Shown: piece by piece, positions 57,301-60,436 of the stretch
Layout: the number at the start of each line of letters is the position of its first letter
How positions within the stretch are numbered: the stretch's first letter is position 1
NCBI GenBank assembly: GCA_028281495.1
Contig: JANQJU010000100.1
Span: 235,961-299,960, forward strand
DNA: 64,000 nt
Source: SAR324 cluster bacterium
GTDB lineage: Bacteria; SAR324; NAC60-12
Direction of reading: 5' to 3'
The notes under the pieces: generated by a model
What the model was told of the DNA's origin: nothing
Database searches by the model: none
The model's input: the letters and a program-made list of their open reading frames with translations, nothing else
Program-made: the position numbers and the translations under genes

Positions 57301-59259
57301 ACCCTGGAAGGTCACGGTCGTGTCGATCTGTTTCCGGAAATCGATCTGAGCCGTACCGTAGGTTGGTTTACCAGCGCCTATCCCGTTCATCTGACACTAC
57401 CATCCCAGCAGGATCTGGGCGCGGTCCTAAAAAGTGTCAAAGAGCAACTGCGAGCCATTCCCCAGGAAGGAGTGGGATACGGCATCCTGGAACATCTGGG
57501 TCATCCCCCCCTGGAACGGTCGACACCACCCCTGCTCTTCAATTATTTGGGGCAGTTCTCCCAGGACCGTGTGGATGGTCCCCAGGATAGCCTTTTGGCC
57601 TTTGCCTCGGAAGGTACAGGTCATCGGATCGACCATGACGGCGAACGCAACCATATCCTGGAGATCAACGCGCTGATCCAGAACGGATGCCTGATGGTCA
57701 CCTGGAGTTACAGCCGACAGCAGTATCGTGAGGAGACCATCCAACGATTCGCACAGGCATATTTGCAACACATCCGGGAAATCATTCGTCACTGCCAACA
57801 ACCGGACAATTATGGCTACAGTCCTTCTGATTTTGCTCTAAGTGGTTTGAAACAGATCGAATTGGATGCGCTGCGCGCTACCTTTGGTCGCAATATCGAG
57901 GATATTTATCCGCTCAGTCCTATGCAGCGCGATATGCTTTTCCACACGAGCCACACGCCAGAAACCGATAGCTATTTTGTCCAACAGACCTTCTTACTGG
58001 GGGGGGCATTCGATCCCGACGCATTTCATCAGGCTTGGGAACAGATGCTGAAACGTTACGGCGTGTTGCGGAGCGCCTTCTTGCATCAGCGGGATGAAAT
58101 GTTCCAGATCGTTCATAAACAGGTGGTGTTGCCCTGGATCACCTTGGATTGGTGCCACCTGGATGATGCGAAACGAGATGAGGCCCTCTCGGAGTTGCTG
58201 ATGCGGGAGCGCAAACGCGGTTTTCGAATGGATCAGGCTCCTTTAATCCGCTGTTCGATGATCCGATGGTGTGCTGAAAAGTATCGGTTTGTTTTCAATA
58301 TCCATCATATCTTGATGGATGGCTGGAGCATGCCGGTTCTGTTCATGGATCTTTTCGAAACCTATCAATCCATTCTGGAGCAGCGTCCCGCTTTACTCTC
58401 CCCTGTGACCCCGTATCGCGATTACATCGCCTGGTTGCAGCGGGAGGACCGGAGGGCTGCCGAACAATATTGGCGTCACCTTCTCCAGGGAATTCGCCAT
58501 CCGACTCAATTGCCCTTAGGGCGTTGGACAAAGCGGGTCCCCGAATACAAAGCTTTATACGTCACTTTGGACGCCGGGATATCCCAGAAAGTCCACCGTT
58601 TCAGCCGTCAACGGCACCTTACCATCAATACGCTGGTGCAGGGAGGATGGGGGTTGCTGCTGCTGCGCTACAGTGGAGAGAAAAATGTTCTGTTTGGTAC
58701 CACAGTATCCGGACGGAACATCGACCTGAATAGAGTGGAAGGGATGGTGGGACTTTTGATCAACACGCTTCCTTTGCGTGTCGATGCCCAAGAGTGCCAG
58801 ATCGAGACATTTTTACGCGATATCCAGACCCAACATCAGGAAAGCAATCAATACCCCTTCAGTGCTCTGAGCGATATTCAGTCCTGGAGTGAGATACCCA
58901 CCAGTTCGACTCTGTTTGAAAGCTTGATAGTCTTTGAAAATTATCCGGTGGATAGCTCACTACAACAATTCGATGCGCCGATTACGGTGGAGGAGACCAG
59001 CTCGCAGGAGTGGACCCACTATCCACTGACACTGACCGTGTTTCCGGAAACCTGTCCTGTCATCAAGTTGAGCTACGATAGTACTCGTTTCAGTGAAATG
59101 GAAATGCAACGAATGCTCGGACACCTGGAACTTCTGATCAGCGGTATGGTTCGCAACCCCGAAAAGGACATAAACACCCTGCCTATGTTGACACTGGAAG
59201 AACAAGAACAGCTCGAAACGTGGAAAACAGGTGAGTTCAAGATGAATCAGACAGAATGA
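37936..59259 (+). CDS. Non-ribosomal peptide synthetase, 7107 aa, five modules plus a terminal C domain
   Basis: A cytoplasmic assembly line of about 21.3 kb. Domain order: C-A-T-E, C-A-T, C-A-T, C-A-T-E, C-A-T-E, C. Phosphopantetheine serines are S994, S2497, S3563, S4630 and S6136. All six C domains keep HHxxxDG, and all three E domains keep HHLVVDGVSW and NYLGQF. Carrier motifs are GGDS before E domains and GGHS elsewhere. C domains after E are of the DCL look (YPLSPMQ), and those after T are LCL (PLSxAQQRLWFL). Pocket codes by alignment to GrsA: DAEDIGHIEK, DVSLIGAICK, DFWNIGMVHK, DFWNIGMVHK, DVAMIGAICK. The middle two are the known Thr code. It ends after the sixth C domain with no A, T, TE or reductase. 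No MbtH, PPTase, precursor or export gene is in the window. The start is fixed by AGGAGGAGGA. Higher GC than both flanks suggests acquisition by transfer. Confidence 0.97.
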   Translation: MPEQLIYYELSEAQLGIWYDQNNILGSTNYNIGEYIVIPDQLDPVLFKKALVEVYSQLKLPRFQRVGTEETPRQVFDYQNHDPLMQLDFSKEDDPERRALEWMERNLRTLFDLTEGEQLIRDALIKIGPRCFYWYHCFHHMAVDAYGVNLVAQDVAGAYTALQKGETWPHPKNRVYFHYLEEESRYHASAAYAKDREYWLTKLSGRPEATSLTVKGHASLPEEGFIREPCHLNQEHSDGLRRIVEETGSSLTQLFNAIVGAYVYRMTGVESFLLGFPATGRMSRVSRQVAGMTANILPLMIEVSSNTTMRDLTTEIGRQIQPLLRRQRYRLHEIRRDQKLRPTDPNFFGVTVNVMPFDYVLRFGETEATNVNLSTGVIDDISISIYKPSDDNPINIFIDANPALYTKHELAAHSKRLIRLIEQTIEQFDIPVAEIDMISAEEKQYFQQWNATDRAYPKEETIVDLFESQVRKTPHHTAVVFQSQHLSYVELNKKANQLARHLLQRQGSESLSNQCIGICVERSLEMIIGLLGILKAGGAYVPLDPDYPSERLALMVEDSGMDLLLTQERLTASLPKTQVHTILLDGELDGIAKQSDSDLDIARASNDLAYVIYTSGATGQPKGVLIEHRSVVNVLCHYGAQLSVARGTHILLTSNYVFDASVEQIFGALIHGGTLFCIPKSTLLSESDFIDYVEKHQIHIIDLAPALLQKLVGNHDPLKSVQAVISGGEKLEQSLNDALIAKGYRLYNHYGPTETTIEALVFQCDDGKVSLGRPIQNVQCYILDKTGHLLPMGVSGELHIGGAGLARGYLNRPELTTERFIKHPFSHDTTARIYKTGDLARWLPDGTIEYLGRTDHQVKLRGLRIELGEIEAGISKHPAVREAAVILHTSEERKRLIAYYTSDESNLDLHAWLGRSLPDYMVPARFIHLDTMPLTSIGKIDRQALPELATEGDAEEYVPPRTGKERKLAHAWSQVLKREQIGINDNFFELGGDSILSIQIVAAARAVGLHLTPRDLFQHQTIAEQALVARSESGVRAEQDSVVGEIPLLPIQQDFFEWEFLDRNHFNQSAVVRISTTVPSKYLRKAFEKIIEHHDALRMHYNREEGRWRQYNAAYAQDEKAPFHMEDIRGVEQHEQATRIEEISAFYQGRLDIEAGPLQALVLVETGDNENVLFWVIHHLVVDGVSWRILLEDLETLLLQQTQNKSMQLPAKSSSYKQWSERLQGYAQSDVIRHEHSFWNALPEPPHLPMDTPDGLNRLVDQVSATFTLDEDQTSRLLNDIHGAYNTRINDVLLSALTQVFCEECNGEAFQLALERHGRTDLFPDIDLSRTAGWFTVIHPLHLVLPPQRDPGSILKSVKEQLRAVPQEGLGFGLLAHFCKPRLRQVTPPLLFNYLGQFSEDGSDDQQSILSGFELKGSDSPNNDERERNHILEINALIREGRLVLMWSYSQQQYRQETIQRLGNAYLDHLQTVIQHCQQKGNFGYSPSDFPLSELKQNELDALSATYGRNIADIYPLSPMQRGMLFHALYAPESGNYFVQLHFRLRGQLDPEVFHQAWEKLLERHGILRTAFLHQRDEMLQIVHKQVTLPWNSVDWRELDSQQQKKKFQDMLIREQEVGFQLDQAPLMRCTLIRLSDDSYRFVLSNHHILMDGWSTPIMFLDVLEAYQAILENRTSRRPRLPPYRTYIAWLQQQDHAAAEHYWRRLLQGIRTPTQVFTGKQEQARGNYKELQYEFSVEVAKKMRQFSNRHHVTISTLMQGGWGLLLLQYCGEKQALFGTTVSGRNIELDGVEGMLGLFINTLPLRVDAHECTAETFLRTLQDQHQESNQYAYSALTDIQSWSDIPAGTPLFESILVFENYPMKDVLHQPGFSFTVDDVVGEERTNYPLTLVVFPETQPVVKLSYDCDRFSHDEIQRMLGHLEMLIHGLVRQPEQSITTLPLLTQAEQLQLEAWNATDTIYSTHPTVIDLFEAQVQKTPHHTAVVFESQHLTYTDLNRKANQVAHYLRQQIGTHDLTDRRVGLCVERGMELIIGLLGIFKSGAAYVPLDPDYPQKRLAFMLEDSGVDLLLTQERLLEKLPQTAIPSVLLDEVWSEIARQKDSNLKITRAPESLAYVIYTSGSTGLPKGVMLEHRNLVNVIQWHAERFGITKRDKVLQFFSCAFDVSLSEIFMALTGGAELVLIHHQVTSNPDALHALVEASRVTVMLLPPTFLRLCAQREFSTLRVLITGGENVHEDDARHYGQHYEYYNAYGPTEAAICTSAHRIDPADAASWKGNIGRPNANTQIHILNANLQSLPIGVAGELYIAGAGLARGYLNRPELTTERFIPNPFSNDPADRLYKTGDRACWLPDGTIKYLGRTDRQIKLRGFRIELEEIEAVIRQESRVEEIAVVLHNHKDQKHLIAYYTAKEREPNLRSRLGNVLPNYMVPAQFIQLETMPLTANGKIDRQALPEPEQERGRAEVHTTTEDLLAVIWSSILKLERIDAQDDFFALGGHSLLATQLAIRIRQAFGVDLPLRTLFEHSLLHTQAQQIELSHKTDPLPPVRRVPPDTAIPLSFAQQRLWFLNRFEGHSTTYNICAALRLTGPLNRESLGRTLTHLTQRHDSLRMCFPEQDGQATVVLLPPYGPLKVVDLSQRTEFEKKAESERLITECAQFPFDLACGPLWRVILLEMEESHHILLFNMHHIIADGWSIGILLREWTELYRGWCEGEVDAAAILPQLDFQYQDFSHWQRRWLHGERLQSQLDYWETQLAGIPTLLELPTDRPRPTRQSYRGGTVRYQLSREMTVALKQLGGTQNATLFMTLLSTFQLLLSRYSGQMDICVGSPIANRHHDHSQNLVGYFVNTLVLRGRIHPEHDFNTLLEQTRRICLEAYTQQDIPFENLVEQLQPPRSQSHAPLFQVMFVLQNNQEAVWALEGLHIEAVEVSNTTAKFDLTLSVEETEQGMFCDWEYSCDLFDRERIERMAGHFEQLLKGIVEHPNRPMSSLPLLTSAEQLQLSEWQAVDATRSKDQTLIDLFETQVRKTPGHTALSFEGQSLTYDQLNRRANRLALHLLQQTGAENLSDQLIGLCVERGLETIIGLLGILKAGAAYVPMDPGYPQERLAFMLEDSRVGLLLTQKDLVTKLPQTGTGMIFLDGEWEAMAQYPENNLKLQRSSDSLAYVIYTSGSTGKPKGVMITHANVTRLFITTRNLFDFGAEDVWTLFHSFAFDFSVWEIWGAFLNGGKLVVVPYWVSRSPKEFYGLLQTEGVTVLNQTPSAFQSLIQEELKTNPQEEQKKLLLRWVIFGGEALHPQTLIPWFDQYSDSMPRLVNMYGITETTVHVTYRPLTRNSAQETKSLVGQAIPDLQVHILDKALQPMPIGVPGELHIAGAGLARGYLNRPDLTAERFIQNPFDGNPSSRLYRTGDLACWMADGTIEYLGRVDHQIQLRGFRIELGEIEASICQHSKVREAVVVLHEREMQKSLIAYYTSEEDSPDLRAWLSRSLPDYMIPARFIHLEAMPLTANGKIDRKRLPEPMIEKGRRNARTTTATEEMLGVIWSDLLQCERIDATDDFFALGGHSLLATRLATRIHQSFDVDLPLRTLFEYSELRTQAHQIELSQRTEPLPRIQRLSQNATIPLSYAQQRLWFLNRLEGDNVTYNISAAFKLTGPLHRDALSKALTHLTQRHDSLRMCFPEQHGRVTAELLAPYNPLEVIDLSPMTEAEKQAEVARLVSAHSQTPFDLSQGPLWRVTLLRLGSTDHIILLNIHHIIADGWSMGILVREWATLYRLWSQGMDDPKGVLPPLDIQYQDYAHWQRQWLEGDILQNQLAYWKERLSGIPELLELPTDRPRPACQSYKGGTVRRQLPQELTSALRQLGSSQNATLFMTLLSTFQLLLFRYSGHRDICVGTPIANRHHGDSQELIGFLVNTLVLRGRIEPEHDFNTLLEQTRKRCLEAYTHQDIPFENLVEQLQPHRSQSHSPLFQVMFVLQNDQETVLEMEGLHIEEFDMPHTVSRFDLTLNVGEMDTGLICDWEYSRDLFDRERIERMAGHFEQLLKGIVDQPGKSLSDLSLLTQEEVIQMNAWRAAHTVYSTDQTLIDLFESQVKKTPDHTALVFQGQRLTYIELNQKANQVARHLLHQTGAVNLTDRLIGLCVERGLEMIIGLLGILKSGAAYVPLDPAYPQERLAFMLQDSGVELLVTQEGLVDKLPQTEIGMTLLDAGWDEISQRPDSDLDVRRSPVGLAYVIYTSGSMGKPKGVMITHANVTRLFFTTSDHFNFKADDVWTLFHSFAFDFSVWEIWGALLYGGKLVVVPYWVSRSPSDFYELLQQERVTVLNQTPSAFQSLIQEDLRANLRENPSKLQLRWVIFGGEALHPQTLKVWFDRHSDTMPQLVNMYGITETTVHVTFRLLTEDSVHETQSLVGKPIPDLQAHILDNALQPVPIGVPGELHIAGAGLARGYLNRPELTTERFIPNPFSDDPSDRFYKTGDLARWLPDGSIEYLGRSDHQVQLRGFRIELGEIEAGLFQHDDVHEAAVVFNGGEDQKRLIAYYTSEKSIPNLRAWLGRTLPEYMVPVQFVHLETMPLTPNGKVDRKALPALGDVEVTSDYVPPRTEKERLLAQAWAKVLKQDRIGIYDNFFELGGDSILSIQIVAAAREVGLYLTPRELFQHQTVAEQAQIAKSESGIQPEQGSVVGEIPLLPIQQAFFSWEFPQRHHFNQSVLLRLPAQILPEHLRNALEKIVAHHDALRMLYREQAGGWSQSGTPFDKNGEIPFHVEDLRAVSHQEQASRIEELASTYQGRLNIETGPLQALVLMETGQEENRLLWVIHHLVVDGVSWRILLEDLESLIHQQKHQDPMQLPAKSSAYKQWSDRLRDYVRSDTMNREREFWRTLPEPQPLLMDNPKGSNRYADRVDLSSTLDEDLTRVLLSDIHSAYHTRINDVLLAALTLAFCEIGDREAFQLALEGHGRVDLFPEIDLSRTVGWFTSIHPVHLTLPPQRDLGTVLKSVKEQLRAVPQEGLGFGLLKYLSDRGLERPEPPLLFNYLGQFSQDVGEGHPTSLLRFAEEGTGISVSHQGARNHIFEINAFIQNGSLVITWSYSRQQYRESTVQRLAQAYLNHLQKIIFHCQRQENFGYSPSDFALSGLEQSEIDELCATYGRNIENIYPLSPMQRGMLFHTLYAPETGNYFVQLHFRIVGKLDTSAFRRAWERLLERHTILRTGFLYQRDELLQIVHKKVVLPWKNRDWSSLDPREQEEAFQHLLVQEQEDGFLLDQAPLARCILIRLDDESYRFVLNNHHILMDGWSLSILFTDLLEKYQTSLDNRPTRLSHPHPYRDYIAWLQRQDHEAAGNHWRQLFQGLSSPTQFTTGKPLKEGREYRELQLELDGGLAREMHRFSRQRHLTINTLVQGGWGLLLLRYIGEPHVLFGTTVSGRNIDLEGVEGMLGLFINTLPLRVDARECSAETFLRDIQTQHQESNQYAFSALTDIQSWSEIPAGTTMFESILVFENYPVEDIQQRSDSQITMEDFSGEERTNYPVTLVILPGAQPLIKLSYDSSRFDEAEMKRMLGHLEMLISRLVRHPEQRVATLPMLTPAEQSQLEAWNATDTVYPLDRTIIDLFEAQVKTNTDHTAVVFGAQHLDYGHLNRRANQVARHLLQQVGTQNLTDRPIGLCVERGLEMIIGLLAIFKTGAAYVPLDPEYPQDRLAFILEDSQVNLLLTQQRLTPRLPQTATQMVLLDAEWDGISEQEDDNLEIVRSPENLAYIIYTSGSTGRPKGVLLEHRNLVNAIYWHVERFGITPSDRILQFFSHAFDVSLAEIFMALIGGGQLVLTEPHVTTHPDTLHALVEAHQVTVMMLPPTFLRMCDHREFKSLRVLITGGENIHEEDARYYAQHHDYFNAYGPTEASICASAHHIVPDTKALLKGNIGRPNANTQIYILDTHLQPLPVGIPGDLHIAGAGLARGYLNHSELTAERFISNPFSSDPTARLYKTGDRACWLPDGNIEYLGRTDQQIKLRGFRIELGEIESAISQYPAVGEAVVILHTNEGQKSLVAYYTAKENHTELRSWLGRILPEYMIPAQFIQLETMPLTVNGKIDRKALPVPEAVEVVGEYLTPRTEKERKLIQVWSQVLNRDRISVNDNFFELGGDSILSILIVSKARAEGLNLTPKELFQHQTIAEQALVARSESGIMAEQGSVVGDIPLLPIQRAFFDWPLTQQHHFTQSVLLHLPARIPSEHLLTAFKKIIEHHDALRMRFYQKEGGWRQHNEAFDEQGAIPFHNEDLRGLTLQEQAAKIEEIAVALQRRLNFETGPLQALALMETGYEENRLFWVIHHLVVDGVSWRVLLEDLETLLRQQEQQNPTMQLPAKSSSYQQWSERLQEYAQSETLNRERPFWSTIPVPPSLPVDHPEGSNRYVDLDRQTVTLDEIQTSYLLSDIHGAYNTRINDVLLSALTLVFSEGVDRQGLQLTLEGHGRVDLFPEIDLSRTVGWFTSAYPVHLTLPSQQDLGAVLKSVKEQLRAIPQEGVGYGILEHLGHPPLERSTPPLLFNYLGQFSQDRVDGPQDSLLAFASEGTGHRIDHDGERNHILEINALIQNGCLMVTWSYSRQQYREETIQRFAQAYLQHIREIIRHCQQPDNYGYSPSDFALSGLKQIELDALRATFGRNIEDIYPLSPMQRDMLFHTSHTPETDSYFVQQTFLLGGAFDPDAFHQAWEQMLKRYGVLRSAFLHQRDEMFQIVHKQVVLPWITLDWCHLDDAKRDEALSELLMRERKRGFRMDQAPLIRCSMIRWCAEKYRFVFNIHHILMDGWSMPVLFMDLFETYQSILEQRPALLSPVTPYRDYIAWLQREDRRAAEQYWRHLLQGIRHPTQLPLGRWTKRVPEYKALYVTLDAGISQKVHRFSRQRHLTINTLVQGGWGLLLLRYSGEKNVLFGTTVSGRNIDLNRVEGMVGLLINTLPLRVDAQECQIETFLRDIQTQHQESNQYPFSALSDIQSWSEIPTSSTLFESLIVFENYPVDSSLQQFDAPITVEETSSQEWTHYPLTLTVFPETCPVIKLSYDSTRFSEMEMQRMLGHLELLISGMVRNPEKDINTLPMLTLEEQEQLETWKTGEFKMNQTE
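42400..45540 (+). other. NRPS module 2 (C-A-T), probable aromatic residue, L form
   Basis: C2 (HHILMDGW at ~1647) is of the DCL type, as expected after E1. A2 has pocket code DVSLIGAICK, close to that of module 5; the pattern suggests an aromatic side chain, but I cannot confirm which. T2 has GGHS with Ser 2497 and no E domain follows, so the residue stays L. Confidence 0.75.
45550..48740 (+). other. NRPS module 3 (C-A-T), L-Thr
   Basis: C3 (HHIIADGW at 2685) is LCL type. A3 has the exact threonine code DFWNIGMVHK, read from FDFSVW, VLNQTP, VIFGGE and NMYGITETTVH. T3 has GGHS with Ser 3563. It is very similar to module 4 in C, A and linkers, pointing to a duplication. Confidence 0.85.
48750..53330 (+). 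other. NRPS module 4 (C-A-T-E), D-Thr (or D-allo-Thr), with a P-loop change
   Basis: C4 is LCL type (HHIIADGW at 3751). A4 again has the Thr code DFWNIGMVHK. Its core A3 motif reads SGSMGKPKG: the nearly invariant Thr is Met (residue 4237). T4 is GGDS with Ser 4630. E4 has HHLVVDG at 4814, so the Thr would be epimerised at C-alpha. Confidence 0.85.
53340..57850 (+). other. NRPS module 5 (C-A-T-E), probable aromatic residue, D form
   Basis: C5 is DCL type (HHILMDGW at 5283), as expected after E4. A5 has code DVAMIGAICK, differing from module 2 at two pocket positions. T5 is GGDS with Ser 6136. E5 has HHLVVDG at 6320 and NYLGQF. Confidence 0.8.
57860..59235 (+). other. NRPS terminal C domain (DCL type) without a following module
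   Basis: C6 (residues ~6640-7090, HHILMDGW at 6790) is complete through the late C motifs (GRNIDLNRVEGMVGLLINTL) and reaches the linker LTLEEQEQLETW that normally leads into an A domain. The gene then stops after GEFKMNQTE. It may pass the chain to another protein, release it with an amine or cyclise it, or mark a truncation. Confidence 0.85.
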
Positions 59260-59346
59260 ATCGGACAGAATGAATCGGACAGAATGAATCAGATAGAATG
59301 AATCAGATAGAATGAATCAGATAGAATGAATCGGACAGAATGAATT
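59242..59346 (+). repeat. 14-bp tandem repeat across the NRPS stop codon (7.5 copies)
   Basis: The unit ATGAATCRGAYAGA is repeated seven times head to tail, plus ATGAATT. The units vary only at two positions (A/G and C/T). The first copy encodes the last five NRPS residues and its stop; the rest fill the gap up to the kinase ribosome site. Confidence 0.95.
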
Positions 59347-59367
59347 AGAATTTTGAGGAGAAAGATC

Positions 59368-60417
59368 ATGAATAATCATTATCAGTCGTCATCGGCAACC
59401 AATAAATATTGCTGGGAGCATAGAGGGCAATTGACCCTTGAGGAGAACACCTATGAAATCAAGGGCGATAAACCGCTAGGAGAAGGCTCTCATGGTTTTA
59501 TATGGGCGGTGCAGAGAATGAATGGGGGTGGGGAATTTGCGCTGAAAACGGTTCGAACCACCGTCCCAGAAACAAATGAAGATTACCCGCTGGACCTGCT
59601 GAATGAAATTGTCGGCTATTTTGAGCATGAAATTGAATGCTTGAAAGGCATTCAGAATGCTGAGGAAAACCACATCATGCCACTGGTGGATTGTGGAGAG
59701 GTTGTTTATCCCGGACGGAATGAAAAGTGGCCGGTGTTAGTCCTTCCCTTAGCGGAAGCCAGCTTGACGGCCATCTATGAAACTCGGTTGAAGCAAGGAA
59801 CCCCCATTGTAAACGCAGATGAACTGCATCGCTGGGCACGGGGTATGTTGTCTTCCCTAAAAGCTCTGCATGAAGGCCCTGATCAAGAAGGGCGATGGAT
59901 ACACCATCGGGATGTCAAACCGGATAATTTCTTGTTGATGAACCAGGAAGTGTATTTGACCGACTTCGGAACCGTCAAAAAAAGCCGAGAGTTTGGATTC
60001 ACCGGTTCCAAGTCAGGAACATTTGATTGGGCCGCTCCAGAACAAATCATTCCCTATCAATTTGAAAAAAACGGGAACTTCCCACAATTCAATCTCAATA
60101 CATCAGCGGATATCTACTCGGTAGGACGCTGTCTCTATGCTTTGATTGCCGGATCTCCCCAGGCCAATGCACAATCTGAGTTAAGAAAGCTATACGACTT
60201 CCAGAAGAAGGCGTTTGTTCAAGGGGTGGAGAAAAAATTTGGAACCATAGGTGGTTTGAATCAAGAGGAATGCACTCATCTTGAGAAGCGGTTGAATGCT
60301 TTGTTCCCGGATGAAGAGGTTTCAAAGAAATGGTCAAAACTGCTGCAATCCATGCTGGATCCTTTGCCAGAAAAAAGACCCACAGCGGCCCACGCTTTGG
60401 AATCCCTGAAGAAATGA
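59368..60417 (+). CDS. Soluble Hanks-type Ser/Thr protein kinase
   Basis: A 349-residue kinase without membrane span or extra sensor domain. The Gly loop LGEGSHGFIW, the ATP Lys K60 (FALKTVR), the catalytic H-R-D182 (HHRDVKPDNFLL), D199-FG (TDFGTVKK) and the APE motif (WAAPEQI) are all present, so it should be active. The activation loop SREFGFTGSKSGTFDWAAPE contains Ser and Thr. The start at ATG 59368 follows GAGGAG by seven bases; the TTG at 59353 is rejected. It lies 108 bp after the NRPS stop on the same strand, separated only by the 14-bp repeats, so the two may share a transcript. By inference it could control the pathway. It converges with the next gene. Confidence 0.93.
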   Translation: MNNHYQSSSATNKYCWEHRGQLTLEENTYEIKGDKPLGEGSHGFIWAVQRMNGGGEFALKTVRTTVPETNEDYPLDLLNEIVGYFEHEIECLKGIQNAEENHIMPLVDCGEVVYPGRNEKWPVLVLPLAEASLTAIYETRLKQGTPIVNADELHRWARGMLSSLKALHEGPDQEGRWIHHRDVKPDNFLLMNQEVYLTDFGTVKKSREFGFTGSKSGTFDWAAPEQIIPYQFEKNGNFPQFNLNTSADIYSVGRCLYALIAGSPQANAQSELRKLYDFQKKAFVQGVEKKFGTIGGLNQEECTHLEKRLNALFPDEEVSKKWSKLLQSMLDPLPEKRPTAAHALESLKK

Positions 60418-60436
60418 ATTTAGAAAAGCTAGAAGA

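Noticed and set aside
41182..58051. Many antisense frames of 60-200 codons across the NRPS
   Set aside because: They are a by-product of the GC-richer codon use of the sense gene, overlap conserved domains fully and show no start signals.
59242..59346. CRISPR array
   Set aside because: The 14-bp units abut each other without spacers; it is a simple tandem repeat.
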